DNA of 64,000 nt from positions 62,001-126,000 of the forward strand of contig NZ_SGWV01000012.1 of the NCBI RefSeq assembly GCF_004216565.1. The letters are read 5' to 3'. This DNA is from Sphaerotilus mobilis (GTDB taxonomy: Bacteria; Pseudomonadota; Gammaproteobacteria; Burkholderiales; Burkholderiaceae_C). Below, in pieces: positions 9,458-18,200 of this stretch. The position numbers were made by a program, and so were the translations under genes. Each line of letters starts with the position of its first letter. The stretch's first letter is position 1. A model generated the notes under the pieces. The model saw nothing but the letters and a program-made list of their open reading frames with translations. It was not told the DNA's origin and did not search any database.

Positions 9458-10249
9458 TCAGCCTTGCCGCGCGTGGGCCCGCTGGATGCAGGCGAGGTAG
9501 GCGCGGATGGTGGCCGGGAAGCCCAGCTCCAGCGCGTCGGCGGTCAGCGCATGGCCGATCGAGACCTCCTGCACGCCCGGCACGGCAGCCAGGAAATCCG
9601 TCAGGTTGTCGCGGTTCAGGTCATGGCCGGCGTTGATGCCCAGGCCGACGGCCAGGGCCGCTTCGGCGGCAGCGGTGTAGCGGGCCAGCACCGCCGTCTG
9701 CTGCGGCGTGCCCCAGGCCGAGGCGTAGGCCTCGGTGTAGAGCTCGATGCGGTCAGCGCCGACCTCGCGGGCGGCCCGCATCATCTCGGGGATCGGGTCC
9801 ATGAACAGGCTGACCCGCACGCCCAGTTCGTGGCATTGCGCGATCAACGGGGCGAGCCGCTCGGCGTCATCTGGGAAGGTCCAGCCATGGTCCGATGTGA
9901 ACTGGCCGACCGAGTCCGGCACGAAGGTGGCCTGGTGGGGCCGGACCGCCCTGATCACGTCCATCAGGTTGTGGAAGGGGTTGCCCTCGATGTTGTAGTC
10001 GATGTGCGGCCAGGCCTTGAGCAGCGCGTCCAGATCGGTCACGTCGTGGCTGCGGATGTGGCGCTCGTCGGGTCGCGGGTGCACCGTGATGCCCTGCGCG
10101 CCGGCCTCCAGCGCCAACGTGGCCATGCGGGTCACGCTGGGGATGCCAAGGTGGCGGCTGTTGCGCAGCAGCGCGACCTTGTTGAGGTTGACCGACAGGA
10201 CGGTGAGCAGCGCGCCGGCATGCGCTTCGGAGGCGACAAGAGGGTTCAT
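9458..10249 (-). CDS. pdxJ: Pyridoxine 5'-phosphate synthase PdxJ
   Basis: A 263-residue TIM-barrel enzyme that condenses 3-amino-2-oxopropyl phosphate with 1-deoxyxylulose 5-phosphate to give pyridoxine phosphate. Diagnostic stretches are [15 protein letters not shown] near the N-terminus, [13 protein letters not shown] near 55-67, and [11 protein letters not shown] near 200-210 with the phosphate-binding loop. ATG 10249 was chosen over a TTG at 10267, because conserved sequence begins shortly after it. No strong ribosome site is visible at either. It lies between recO and acpS on the same strand. Confidence 0.95.
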   Translation of the reverse strand: MNPLVASEAHAGALLTVLSVNLNKVALLRNSRHLGIPSVTRMATLALEAGAQGITVHPRPDERHIRSHDVTDLDALLKAWPHIDYNIEGNPFHNLMDVIRAVRPHQATFVPDSVGQFTSDHGWTFPDDAERLAPLIAQCHELGVRVSLFMDPIPEMMRAAREVGADRIELYTEAYASAWGTPQQTAVLARYTAAAEAALAVGLGINAGHDLNRDNLTDFLAAVPGVQEVSIGHALTADALELGFPATIRAYLACIQRAHARQG

Positions 10250-10295
10250 CGGGACGGGCGTGGGCAAGATCGTGGAAGGCTGTCTGGATGATGCC

Positions 10296-11120
10296 TCAGC
10301 GCCCCGGCCCGCGATCGAGCAGCTGGGCCAGCTCCACCATCAGCGCGCGGGTGCGCAGCATCGAGGTGCCGAGGTGCTCGTGCAGCAGCGCGCGCAGCTG
10401 GCTCTTGAGCTCCTGCGGCGCGCCGGTGCAGGCCTGTTGCAGGGCGTCGCGGTCGTCGGCCTGCAGAGCGGTCTGCAGCGCCAGCAGCACCGCGCCGCTG
10501 ATGCCGGCGTCGTGGCTGGATGTCGCCGTGCAGACGCCCGCATCCGACAGCAGCATGTGGCGAGCGGCGGGCTGGACCGGCTGCTGCGTGGCAGTCACGC
10601 GCGCCAGGTCGGGGAGCACGCCGGAGTCGGCCAGGAAGACCAGCTCGAAGGCCCGCAGTGCGGCGGCGGCCATGGCCTCGTCGGCGTCCTCGCGCGAGCG
10701 CACCAGCGCGGCCAGCGTGCTGGCATAGGCGTCGAACAGGTGGGGATGCGGGTCGTGCCGGGCGACGCCACGCAGCAGCAGCTCGTTGAGGTGCAGGCCC
10801 GACAGCAGTGCCGCGCCGCTCAGCATCGGCCCGCCGCCGGCCCATTCGGCGCTGCGCAGCAGCTGGACCTCGGCGCCGCCTTCGAGGCGCTTGTTGCCCA
10901 GTTGCAGGTGCAGGCGCTGGAAGGGCAGCAGCACGCTGCGCAGCTGCGAATAGGGTCGCTTGGCGCCCTTGGCCAGCGCGACGACGCGGCCCAGTTCGCG
11001 GGTCCAGACCTCGAGGATCAGGCTGGACTCGCTCCAGTCGTGCGTGTGCAGCACATAGCCCGACAGCGGCTTCGCGGCCGATCCGCCAGCCGTGCCGCCG
11101 GACCGCCGCGACGTTGCCAT
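10296..11120 (-). CDS. recO: DNA repair protein RecO
   Basis: A 274-residue RecO, which loads RecA on SSB-coated single strands together with RecR. The N-terminal OB-fold begins with GYVLHTHDWSESSLILEVWTRE and has the family KGAKRP stretch near residue 52. The helical part contains LSGLHLNELLLR near 105. The zinc-finger cysteines of some RecO proteins are absent, as in many proteobacteria. It follows era by 3 bases, and the era-recO-pdxJ-acpS order is classic. ATG 11120 is the only in-frame ATG before the OB-fold. Confidence 0.93.
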   Translation of the reverse strand: MATSRRSGGTAGGSAAKPLSGYVLHTHDWSESSLILEVWTRELGRVVALAKGAKRPYSQLRSVLLPFQRLHLQLGNKRLEGGAEVQLLRSAEWAGGGPMLSGAALLSGLHLNELLLRGVARHDPHPHLFDAYASTLAALVRSREDADEAMAAAALRAFELVFLADSGVLPDLARVTATQQPVQPAARHMLLSDAGVCTATSSHDAGISGAVLLALQTALQADDRDALQQACTGAPQELKSQLRALLHEHLGTSMLRTRALMVELAQLLDRGPGR

Positions 11121-11123
11121 GGC

Positions 11124-12233
11124 TTATTCGTAGCCGTAGCTCTTCAGGCGCTGCTCGTCGTCGGCCCAGCCGGAGCGGACCTTGACCCACAGCTCCAGAA
11201 AGACCCGGCCGTCGGTTAGCCGTTCCAGCTCGGTGCGGGCTTCGGTACCGATGCGCTTGAGGCGCTCGCCGCCCTCGCCGATCACCATGCCCTTGTGGGC
11301 GTCGCGCTCGACCACGATCGTGGCGCTGATGCGGCGCAGCCGGCCTTCCTCGACGTACTTGTCGATCTGCACGGTGGACGTATAGGGCAGCTCGTCGCCG
11401 GTCAGTCGGAACAGCTTCTCGCGGATCAGTTCGGAGGCGAGGAACTTGTCGCTGCGGTCGGTCAGCGCGTCCTCGTCATAGAACCAGTCCTGCTCGGGCA
11501 GGTGCGGCCGCACGATGCCCAGCAGGCGGCGCGCGTCGGGCACCTTCTGCGCGGTCAGCGGCACGAACTCGGTGAAGGGGTGACGCTCCTGCATCTGCTG
11601 CAGCCAGGGCAGCAGGTCGGCACGGCGGTGGACCATGTCCAGCTTGTTGGCCACCAGCAGCGTCGGCTTGCCCGGCGGAATGAGGGCCAGCACCTTGGCA
11701 TCGTCCACGCCGAAGCGGCCTGCCTCGACCAGGAAGAGCACGATGTCGACGTCGGCCAGCACCGACTGCACGGTCTTGTTGAGGTTGCGGTTCAGCGCCG
11801 CCGTGCCGCGCGTGGTGTGGCGGGTCTGGAAGCCGGGCGTGTCGACGAAGACGAACTGGGTGTCGTCCTCGGTGCAGATGCCGGTGATGCGATGGCGAGT
11901 GGTCTGCGCCTTGCGCGAGGTGATGCTGACCTTCTGGCCGATCAGCGAGTTCAGCAGCGTCGACTTGCCGACGTTGGGCCGGCCGACGATGGCGATCAAG
12001 CCGCAACGACGGCCCGGCACGCTGGAGCCGAAGCTCAGCGGCAGCGCGACGCCGGGCTCGTCGTCGTCGACGTCGGCATCCTCGTCGTCGTCCTCGAACT
12101 CGTCTTCGGCGACCTCGTCATCGTCGCCCTCCAGCACGAGGTGGTCGGCCGCGTCGTCTTGCGGGTCCGGCGTGCCGGTGGCTTGGTCCTCGGGCACGGG
12201 GTCCGGAGCGACGTCTTGGGGGTCAGGGTTCAT
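11124..12233 (-). CDS. era: GTPase Era with long acidic N-terminal extension
   Basis: A 369-residue Era GTPase, which binds the 3' end of 16S rRNA and assists 30S assembly. G1 GRPNVGKST is near residue 83, G3 DTPGF near 132 and G4 NKLD near 195. The C-terminal KH domain has [13 protein letters not shown] near 315. Era is usually about 300 residues; here about 75 Asp/Glu/Pro-rich residues precede the G domain. They are probably translated, because the ATG at 12233 overlaps the rnc stop as ATGA, a coupling signal, and no other good start lies before G1. The role of the extension is unknown. Confidence 0.95.
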   Translation of the reverse strand: MNPDPQDVAPDPVPEDQATGTPDPQDDAADHLVLEGDDDEVAEDEFEDDDEDADVDDDEPGVALPLSFGSSVPGRRCGLIAIVGRPNVGKSTLLNSLIGQKVSITSRKAQTTRHRITGICTEDDTQFVFVDTPGFQTRHTTRGTAALNRNLNKTVQSVLADVDIVLFLVEAGRFGVDDAKVLALIPPGKPTLLVANKLDMVHRRADLLPWLQQMQERHPFTEFVPLTAQKVPDARRLLGIVRPHLPEQDWFYDEDALTDRSDKFLASELIREKLFRLTGDELPYTSTVQIDKYVEEGRLRRISATIVVERDAHKGMVIGEGGERLKRIGTEARTELERLTDGRVFLELWVKVRSGWADDEQRLKSYGYE

Positions 12234-12916
12234 TCGTGGGTGCGGCTGAGCTGGTCGAGGACCAGGCGCGCGGCTTCCTGTTCGGCGGCTCGGCGGGAAC
12301 GGCCTTCGCCGCGGCCTTCGATGCCATGTTCGACCACGCTGCAGACGACCACGAAGGTCTGGTCATGGGCGCGGCCACGGGTGGCCTCGATGCGGTAGTC
12401 GGGCACGCTGAGGCGGCGCGCTTGCAGCCATTCCTGCAGCTGGGTCTTGGCGTCCTTGGCCCAGGCCTGCGTCGCGGTCTCGATCACCAGCGGCTCGAAA
12501 AGGCGGCGAACCAGGCCCTGCGCGGCCGCGTAACCGGCATCGCGGTAGACCGCGCCGATGATGGCTTCCATCGCGTCGGCCAGGATGGACGGCCGCTGTG
12601 CACCGCCGCCACGGGCTTCACCTTCGGACAGGCGCAGCTCCTGCGGCAGGGCCAGCGACAGCGCGATGCGGTGCAGCATGTCCTGGCGGACGAGGTGGGC
12701 GCGCACACGCGTCAGGTCGCCTTCGGGCGAGTCGTCGAAGTGGTCGAACAGCAGGTCGGACACGGCCAGGTTCAGCACTGCGTCGCCGAGGAATTCGAGC
12801 CGTTCGTTGTGGTCGGCGCCATGGCTGCGGTGCGTCAGCGCACGCACCAGCAGGCCGCCGTCGTTGAAGACGTGGCCCAGGCGCGCCTGCAGGTGATCGA
12901 GCGAGGCAGTGGACAC
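12230..12916 (-). CDS. rnc: Ribonuclease III
   Basis: A 228-residue double-strand-specific endoribonuclease that processes rRNA precursors and structured mRNAs. The family signature [14 protein letters not shown] is at residues 37-50, carrying metal-binding residues. A second acidic patch, [12 protein letters not shown], is near 112-123. A dsRNA-binding domain fills residues about 155-225. The start is a GTG at 12916; conserved sequence begins within ten residues, so it cannot be far off. It overlaps era by 4 bases. It lies 31 bases downstream of the DUF4845 gene, in the usual lepA-lepB-rnc-era order. Confidence 0.96.
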   Translation of the reverse strand: MSTASLDHLQARLGHVFNDGGLLVRALTHRSHGADHNERLEFLGDAVLNLAVSDLLFDHFDDSPEGDLTRVRAHLVRQDMLHRIALSLALPQELRLSEGEARGGGAQRPSILADAMEAIIGAVYRDAGYAAAQGLVRRLFEPLVIETATQAWAKDAKTQLQEWLQARRLSVPDYRIEATRGRAHDQTFVVVCSVVEHGIEGRGEGRSRRAAEQEAARLVLDQLSRTHE

Positions 12917-12947
12917 GGTAGGCGTCAGGCGTGAAGGTGTTGCGGAT

Positions 12948-13340
12948 TCAGCGCGAGCTGCCGCGGTACTTGATCAGCAGGTAGACCGGGCCGAACAGCT
13001 CGACCTCCTTGTCGTAGCCGAAGCTGACAACCACGCGCTCGTCGTTCTTGGTGATCTCGAGGTCGGCGCCCGAGACCGAGGTGATCGAATATTCGATGCT
13101 CTTGTGCCGGTCGAAGGCGGCGCGGATCTCCGGCACGGTGTTGCCGCCGGTCTTGGAGATCTTCTCGACCGCACCGAGGATGGTGTAGTACTCGTTGACC
13201 GTGGGCAGCACGCGCAGCGTCACGATGCCGGCCATGGAGACCAGCGCGGCCCAGAACAGCAGACCGATCATCGTGATGCCGCGCACCGCCGACCGGTGTG
13301 AGGTCGGACGGACGAGGGACGTGCGGGTGACTGCGTTCAT
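12948..13340 (-). CDS. DUF4845 single-pass membrane protein
   Basis: A 130-residue protein of the DUF4845 family, found between lepB and rnc in many beta- and gammaproteobacteria. A positively charged N-terminus (residues 1-20) is followed by one transmembrane segment (GITMIGLLFWAALVSMAGIV, about 21-42). The rest is probably a periplasmic domain of about 85 residues. The N-terminus looks somewhat like a prepilin leader (RGITMIGLL), a known feature of the family, but processing is unproven. It is 11 bases from lepB and 31 from rnc. The function is unknown; position suggests a link to protein export or envelope quality. Confidence 0.88.
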   Translation of the reverse strand: MNAVTRTSLVRPTSHRSAVRGITMIGLLFWAALVSMAGIVTLRVLPTVNEYYTILGAVEKISKTGGNTVPEIRAAFDRHKSIEYSITSVSGADLEITKNDERVVVSFGYDKEVELFGPVYLLIKYRGSSR

Positions 13341-13351
13341 GGATCGACTCC

Positions 13352-14320
13352 TCAGCGGAAGCTGCCGATGCGTTTGACGTTGCCGAAGTTCATCCAGACG
13401 AAGAACGCGCGGCCAACGATGTTCTCGTCGGGCACGAAGCCCCAGAAGCGCGAGTCCTCCGAGTTGTCACGGTTGTCGCCCATCACGAAGTAGTGGCCCG
13501 CCGGTACCTTGCAGGTCACGCCCTCGGCGCTGTAGGTGCAGGCATCCGCATGTTTGTTCAGACGGGCGCGCATGCCATAGCTCGACGGCAGGCGGGGCTC
13601 GACCAGGATGCGATGCGGGCGGTCGTCGAAGGTCTCGCGGAACATGGGCGAGTAGCCGCGACGGTCTTCCTCGTAGTAGTCGTCCAGACGCTGCAGCGGC
13701 ACCGGCTGGCCGTTGATGCTGAGCTTCTGGTTGGCGTAGGTGACGGTGTCACCGGGCAGCGCGACGACCCGCTTGATGAAGTCGATGCTCGGATCGACCG
13801 GGTAGCGGAACACCATCACGTCACCACGCTGCACCGGGTTGTTCTCGATGATCTTCTGGTTGATCACCGGCAGGCGCACGCCGTAGTGGAACTTGTTCAC
13901 GAGGATCAGGTCGCCGATCTCGAGCGTCGGGATCATCGAGCCAGACGGGATCTTGAAGGGCTCGAACAAGAAGGAGCGCAACACGAAGACGATCAGGATC
14001 ACCGGGAACAGGCCGGCGGTCCAGTCCAGCCACCAGGGCTGGGCCAGCACCTTGTCGCGCGCTTCGGCGAGGTTGCTGTCGACCTGGGTGATGCCCATGC
14101 GCTGCAACTCGGCGCGGCGCTTCGCGTCCTGCGCTTCGATCGCGCCGGCAGCGGCCAGCCGGCGTGGCAGGAAGACATAGCGCTCGGCCAGCCAGTAGCC
14201 GAGCGTCACGAGGGTCAGGATGAACAGCAGCAGCGAGAAATTGCCGCTCCAGCGGCCGAGATACCAGCCGGTGCCGTAGAACAGCAGGCAGGCGTAGAGG
14301 ATGCCGGTGAGGGTTGCCAT
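13352..14320 (-). CDS. lepB: Signal peptidase I
   Basis: A 322-residue leader peptidase that removes Sec signal peptides at the outer face of the inner membrane. Two transmembrane segments lie at about residues 3-22 and 27-45, and another hydrophobic stretch at about 97-115 precedes the catalytic part. Box B SGSMIPTL near residue 127 holds the nucleophile Ser. Box D contains the Lys base in FIKRVVALPGDTV near 180-192. Box E is MGDNRDNSEDSRFWG near 285-299. It is 16 bases downstream of lepA and 11 upstream of the DUF4845 gene, so the lepA-lepB-DUF4845-rnc-era-recO run probably forms one transcript. Confidence 0.97.
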   Translation of the reverse strand: MATLTGILYACLLFYGTGWYLGRWSGNFSLLLFILTLVTLGYWLAERYVFLPRRLAAAGAIEAQDAKRRAELQRMGITQVDSNLAEARDKVLAQPWWLDWTAGLFPVILIVFVLRSFLFEPFKIPSGSMIPTLEIGDLILVNKFHYGVRLPVINQKIIENNPVQRGDVMVFRYPVDPSIDFIKRVVALPGDTVTYANQKLSINGQPVPLQRLDDYYEEDRRGYSPMFRETFDDRPHRILVEPRLPSSYGMRARLNKHADACTYSAEGVTCKVPAGHYFVMGDNRDNSEDSRFWGFVPDENIVGRAFFVWMNFGNVKRIGSFR

Positions 14321-14336
14321 CGGGGGTCCGGTTGGA

Positions 14337-16145
14337 TCAGTCTTCGACCTGCAGGATCGCGAGGAAGGCTTCCTGCGGCACCTCGACGGAGCCGATCTGC
14401 TTCATGCGCTTCTTGCCGGCCTTCTGCTTCTCGAGCAGCTTGCGCTTGCGGGTGATGTCCCCGCCATAGCATTTTGCCAGCACGTTCTTGCGCAGCGCCT
14501 TGACGTCCTCGCGGGCGATGATGTTCGCGCCGATGGAGGCCTGGATCGCCACGTCGTACATCTGGCGCGGAATCAGCGTGCGCATCTTGGCCACCACCGC
14601 GCGGCCGCGGTACTGGCTTTGCGAGCGGTGCACGATCATGGCCAGCGGATCGACCCGGTCGCCGTTGATCATGATGTCGACCTTGACGACGTCGGCAGCG
14701 CGGTATTCCTTGAACTCGTAGTCCATCGAGGCATAGCCGCGCGAGACCGACTTCAGCTTGTCGAAGAAGTCCAGCACGATCTCGGCCAGCGGCAGCTCGT
14801 AGGTCAGCATGACCTGCTTGCCGTGGTAGGCCATGTTGAGCTGCACGCCGCGCTTCTGGTTGGCCAGCGTCATCACCGCGCCGACGTACTCCTGCGGCAT
14901 GTAGAGGTGGACCGTGACGATGGGCTCGCGGATCTCCTTGGTGCGCGCCACCTCCGGCATCTTGGAGGGGTTCTCGACCTCCATGACCGTCCCGTCGTTG
15001 AGCTCCACCTCGTAGACCACGCTCGGCGCGGTGGTGACAAGGTCTTGGTCAAACTCGCGCTCGAGCCGCTCCTGCACGATCTCCATGTGCAGCAGGCCCA
15101 GGAAGCCGCAGCGGAAGCCGAAGCCCAGCGCCTGCGAGACCTCGGGTTCGTAGCGCAGCGAACTGTCGTTGAGCTTGAGCTTCTCGAGCGCGTCGCGCAG
15201 CTGGTCGTATTCGCTCGACTCCGAGGGGTAGAGACCTGCGAACACCTGCGGCTGGATTTCCTTGAAGCCCGGCAGGGCCACGGTCGCCGGGCCGGCGTTG
15301 TTGGGCAGCTTCTTTTCCAGCGTGACCGTGTCGCCGACCTTGGCGGCGGCCAGTTCCTTGATGCCGGCGATGATGAAGCCGACCTGGCCGGCCTTGAGAA
15401 CATCCCGGTTCTCGCTCTTGGGCGTGAACACGCCCAGGTGCTCGATCGGATAGACCGTGTTGGTGGCCATCATGCGGATGCGCTCGCCCTTGCGCAGTTG
15501 ACCGTCGACCACGCGCACCAGCATCACGACGCCGACGTAGTTGTCGAACCAGGCGTCGATGATCATGGCGCGCGGCGCGCCGTCGGCGTCGCCCTGGGGC
15601 GGCGGCATGCGGGTGATGACGGCTTCCAGGATCTCGTCGATGCCCATGCCGGTCTTGGCCGAGCAGGGGATCGCGTCATCGGCATCGATGCCGATGACGT
15701 CCTCGATCTCCGCCTTGGCGTTGTCCGGATCGGCCGAGGGCAGGTCCATCTTGTTGAGCACGGGCACCACTTCCACGCCGAGGTCCAGCGCGGTGTAGCA
15801 GTTGGCCACCGTCTGGGCCTCGACGCCCTGGCTGGCGTCGACCACCAGCAGCGCGCCCTCGCAGGCCGACAGCGAACGGCTGACTTCGTAGCTGAAGTCG
15901 ACGTGGCCGGGGGTGTCGATCAGGTTGAGGTTGTAGATCTCGCCGTTCTGGGCCTTGTACTGCAGCGCAGCGGTCTGGGCCTTGATGGTGATGCCGCGCT
16001 CGCGCTCGAGGTCCATCGAGTCCAGCACCTGGGCCTCCATCTCGCGGTCGCTGAGGCCGCCGCAGCGCTGGATGATCCGGTCGGCCAGCGTGCTCTTGCC
16101 GTGGTCGATGTGGGCGATGATGGAAAAGTTGCGGATGTGGTCCAT
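14337..16145 (-). CDS. lepA: Elongation factor 4 (LepA)
   Basis: A 602-residue translational GTPase related to EF-G that acts in ribosome assembly and in translation under stress. G1 AHIDHGKST is at residues 11-19, G3 DTPGH near 77-81, and NKMD near 131-134. The C-terminal LepA-specific domain ([18 protein letters not shown] near 515) is complete. Length matches the family. The start is ATG 16145. It is the first gene of a long minus-strand run. Its promoter is probably the -10 element at 16359-16364, in which case the hairpin pair at 16286-16351 lies in its leader. Confidence 0.98.
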   Translation of the reverse strand: MDHIRNFSIIAHIDHGKSTLADRIIQRCGGLSDREMEAQVLDSMDLERERGITIKAQTAALQYKAQNGEIYNLNLIDTPGHVDFSYEVSRSLSACEGALLVVDASQGVEAQTVANCYTALDLGVEVVPVLNKMDLPSADPDNAKAEIEDVIGIDADDAIPCSAKTGMGIDEILEAVITRMPPPQGDADGAPRAMIIDAWFDNYVGVVMLVRVVDGQLRKGERIRMMATNTVYPIEHLGVFTPKSENRDVLKAGQVGFIIAGIKELAAAKVGDTVTLEKKLPNNAGPATVALPGFKEIQPQVFAGLYPSESSEYDQLRDALEKLKLNDSSLRYEPEVSQALGFGFRCGFLGLLHMEIVQERLEREFDQDLVTTAPSVVYEVELNDGTVMEVENPSKMPEVARTKEIREPIVTVHLYMPQEYVGAVMTLANQKRGVQLNMAYHGKQVMLTYELPLAEIVLDFFDKLKSVSRGYASMDYEFKEYRAADVVKVDIMINGDRVDPLAMIVHRSQSQYRGRAVVAKMRTLIPRQMYDVAIQASIGANIIAREDVKALRKNVLAKCYGGDITRKRKLLEKQKAGKKRMKQIGSVEVPQEAFLAILQVED

Positions 16146-16285
16146 GGAACTCGGTTGACGCCACCGGCGTCGTCACAGCGGCGCAGCGCCGTTGCGGGAG
16201 GGGCTCACACCGCCGGGCGGTGTGGATGCGGGCAGTGCCTGGGCTGTGCGGTCCGGCCGGGCCCGGCGGGCACCTGACGCAGCTC

Positions 16286-16319
16286 AAAAAAAAGGCACGT
16301 CGAAGCGGTGACGCGCCTT
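16286..16319 (-). terminator. Rho-independent terminator hairpin with U8
   Basis: Stem AAGGCGCGTC / GACGTGCCTT on the minus strand, one G-U pair, loop of 8, followed by eight T. It is the 3' half of the candidate small RNA and a textbook intrinsic terminator located 141 bases before lepA. Confidence 0.85.
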
Positions 16320-16352
16320 CCAACAAAAAGGTATGGCAACTGCTTTGTTGGG
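16286..16352 (-). ncRNA. Candidate small RNA or leader attenuator upstream of lepA
   Basis: Two hairpins stand back to back, just after a promoter-like -10. Hairpin 1 pairs CCAACAAA and TTTGTTGG (plus-strand positions 16320-16327 and 16344-16351) around a 16-base loop. Hairpin 2 pairs 16292-16301 with 16310-16319 (10 bp, one G-U) around an 8-base loop, and the minus strand then has eight T. With a start near 16352 the RNA would be about 66 nt and consist almost wholly of these two stems. It could be a free small RNA or an attenuated leader of lepA. It is less likely to be just the degP terminator, because hairpin 1 and the -10 element fit so closely. No reading frame in it looks real. Confidence 0.5.
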
Positions 16353-16358
16353 ACCGCC

Positions 16359-16364
16359 ATTGTA
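16359..16364 (-). promoter_or_regulatory. -10 element TACAAT for the candidate small RNA / lepA
   Basis: TACAAT read on the minus strand, 7 bases before the predicted transcript start at 16352. The -35 is weak: TTGCGC lies 14 bases upstream, and the 17-base position reads TGCTTG. The tight fit with the hairpin pair is the main support. Confidence 0.45.
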
Positions 16365-16414
16365 GCCAAAACAGGCCAGCGCAAGCAGCCTGACCCGGTC
16401 GCCCGAGAGGGTGC

Positions 16415-16434
16415 TTGTGCACAGTTTGTCCACA
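16415..16434 (+). promoter_or_regulatory. Two tandem DnaA-box-like nonamers
   Basis: TTGTGCACA (16415-16423) and TTGTCCACA (16426-16434) each differ from the DnaA box TTATNCACA by one base and repeat with an 11-base period, so they face the same side of the helix. They lie 51-70 bases upstream of the -10 element. Regulation by DnaA is inference. Confidence 0.3.
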
Positions 16435-16450
16435 GTTTGCGGTCGGATAT

Positions 16451-16492
16451 CCAGCCCCGGCCGGGGCTGGAAGTGGCGCAAATGTGTGCGCC
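16451..16492. other. Palindrome and hairpin downstream of degP
   Basis: A perfect 20-base palindrome (16451-16470) and a second stem, GGCGCA / TGCGCC (16475-16492), follow the degP stop at 16513. Neither has a T run on the minus strand. They may block exonucleases or end the sigma-E operon in a factor-dependent way. Confidence 0.45.
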
Positions 16493-16512
16493 CGCTTACG
16501 CGCGATGTCCCG

Positions 16513-18102
16513 TCACTTCGACGGCCGGATCACCACATACTGGGCCCACTCGCCGCGTCGGAACAGCAGGTTGATCGGCTTGGACTTGTCCAGCTTGGCC
16601 GTCACCGACTCGAACTGCTTCAGGTCGGTGATGTCGGTGTTGGCGACGGCCAGCAGGATGTCACCTTCGCGCAGTCCGGCCCTGGCGCCGGCACCGTCGG
16701 CCGCGTCCACCTTCACGCCGCCCTTGATCTTCAGCTCGCTGCGTTGGTCAGCCGACAGCTCGCTGAGCGTCAGGCCCTGCCAGCCAAAGGTCGCCGGCTT
16801 GGGGCCGGCCTTAGGTGCCGGGCTGTTGTCGACCGCCGGCTTGGCACTGGCCTCGGCTTCCAGCTCGGCCACGACGATGGACAGGTCACGCGTGCTGCCG
16901 CGCCGGACCACCGTGATCGAGCTCTTGCTGCCAGGCGTGGTGTTGCCGACCAGGCGTGGCAGGTCGTTCCACTTCTCGACCGGCTTGCCGTCGAAACGGG
17001 TGACGATGTCGCCGGCCTCCAGACCGGCCTTGTCGGCCGGGCTGCCCGACTCGACCGAACGCACCAGCGCGCCAGCGGCCTTGCCCAGTCCGAGCGACTC
17101 CGCCACGTCCTTGGTGACCTCGCCGATCTGCACGCCGATGCGGCCGCGCACCACGCGACCCTTGTCGCGCAGCTGGTCGGCGACGCGGCGAGCCTCGTCG
17201 ATCGGGATCGCGAAGGAGATGCCCATGTAGCCGCCCGAGCGGCTGTAGATCTGCGAGTTGACGCCGACCACCTCGCCGCGCATGTTGATCAGCGGGCCGC
17301 CGGAGTTGCCCGGGTTGATCGCCACGTCGGTCTGGATGAAGGGCAGCAGGTCGCCGGTGTCTCGCGCCTTGGCGCTGACGATGCCGGCCGTCACGGTGTT
17401 GTCCAGGTCGAAGGGCGAGCCGATCGCGATGACCCATTCGCCCACGCGCAAGCGGTTGACGTCACCGAGCTTGACCGTCGGCAGGCCGCTCGCCTCGACC
17501 TTGAGCACGGCCACGTCGGTGCGCTTGTCCGCGCCGATGATGCGGGCCTTGAACTCGCGCTTGTCGGTCAGGCGCACGGTCACTTCGTCGGCGCCTTCGA
17601 CGACGTGGGCGTTGGTCATGATGAAGCCGTCGGCGCTCAGGATGAAGCCCGAGCCCACGCCGCGCGGGACTTGCTGCGGCTCCTCTTCAGCCTGACCTGG
17701 CTGGCCCGGAGGGCCCTGGCGCGGCCCCTGGCGCGGCACTGGCACGCCGAAGAAGCGGCGGAAGAATTCCTGCATCTCCTCGTCCGGACCGCCCTCGGCG
17801 CCGTTGCGGGCGGTCTTGCCCTTGGCGGTGGTGCGGATGTTGACGACGGCCGGCCCGACCTGCTCGACCAGGTCGGCGAAGTCGGGCAGGCCACGTGCCA
17901 CGGCGCCCGCCTGGGCGAGCGCGGGCGTCGGCAGGCTCACCAGGCCGACCGCGAGCAGCGTGGCGGCCAAGCCGGCGCTGCACGCAGCGAACAGCCGGCG
18001 GGTCTGCGCCCGCCAGCGCGGCAGGGCTGCTTGGGCAAGCCCGGCAGCGTGGGTCCGTTGGGCAGGACGGCGGACCTCGGTCCGCTGAGGTTCAAGGCGC
18101 AT
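16513..18102 (-). CDS. degP: DegP/MucD family periplasmic serine protease
   Basis: A 529-residue HtrA-type protease/chaperone of the periplasm. A long basic N-terminus (residues 1-38) and a hydrophobic stretch ending PTPALAQA near 66 form a signal peptide. The catalytic triad is visible: His in TNAHVVEG near 158, Asp in KRTDVAVLKVE near 190, Ser in NPGNSGGPLIN near 263. Two PDZ domains follow (about 310-400 and 425-525). The start ATG 18102 has AGGAGAG 8 bases upstream. It is the last gene of the rpoE-rseA-rseB-degP operon, the same order as algU-mucA-mucB-mucD of Pseudomonas, so it probably answers to the sigma-E pathway. Confidence 0.95.
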   Translation of the reverse strand: MRLEPQRTEVRRPAQRTHAAGLAQAALPRWRAQTRRLFAACSAGLAATLLAVGLVSLPTPALAQAGAVARGLPDFADLVEQVGPAVVNIRTTAKGKTARNGAEGGPDEEMQEFFRRFFGVPVPRQGPRQGPPGQPGQAEEEPQQVPRGVGSGFILSADGFIMTNAHVVEGADEVTVRLTDKREFKARIIGADKRTDVAVLKVEASGLPTVKLGDVNRLRVGEWVIAIGSPFDLDNTVTAGIVSAKARDTGDLLPFIQTDVAINPGNSGGPLINMRGEVVGVNSQIYSRSGGYMGISFAIPIDEARRVADQLRDKGRVVRGRIGVQIGEVTKDVAESLGLGKAAGALVRSVESGSPADKAGLEAGDIVTRFDGKPVEKWNDLPRLVGNTTPGSKSSITVVRRGSTRDLSIVVAELEAEASAKPAVDNSPAPKAGPKPATFGWQGLTLSELSADQRSELKIKGGVKVDAADGAGARAGLREGDILLAVANTDITDLKQFESVTAKLDKSKPINLLFRRGEWAQYVVIRPSK

Positions 18103-18200
18103 GCATTTCTCTCCTGAAGGGGGTTCCGGCATGTGAAGCCGATCGAAGATGGGCGTTGGCCGGGGCAATTCAAGGCACGAATCAGGGGGGTGCCTTGCGG

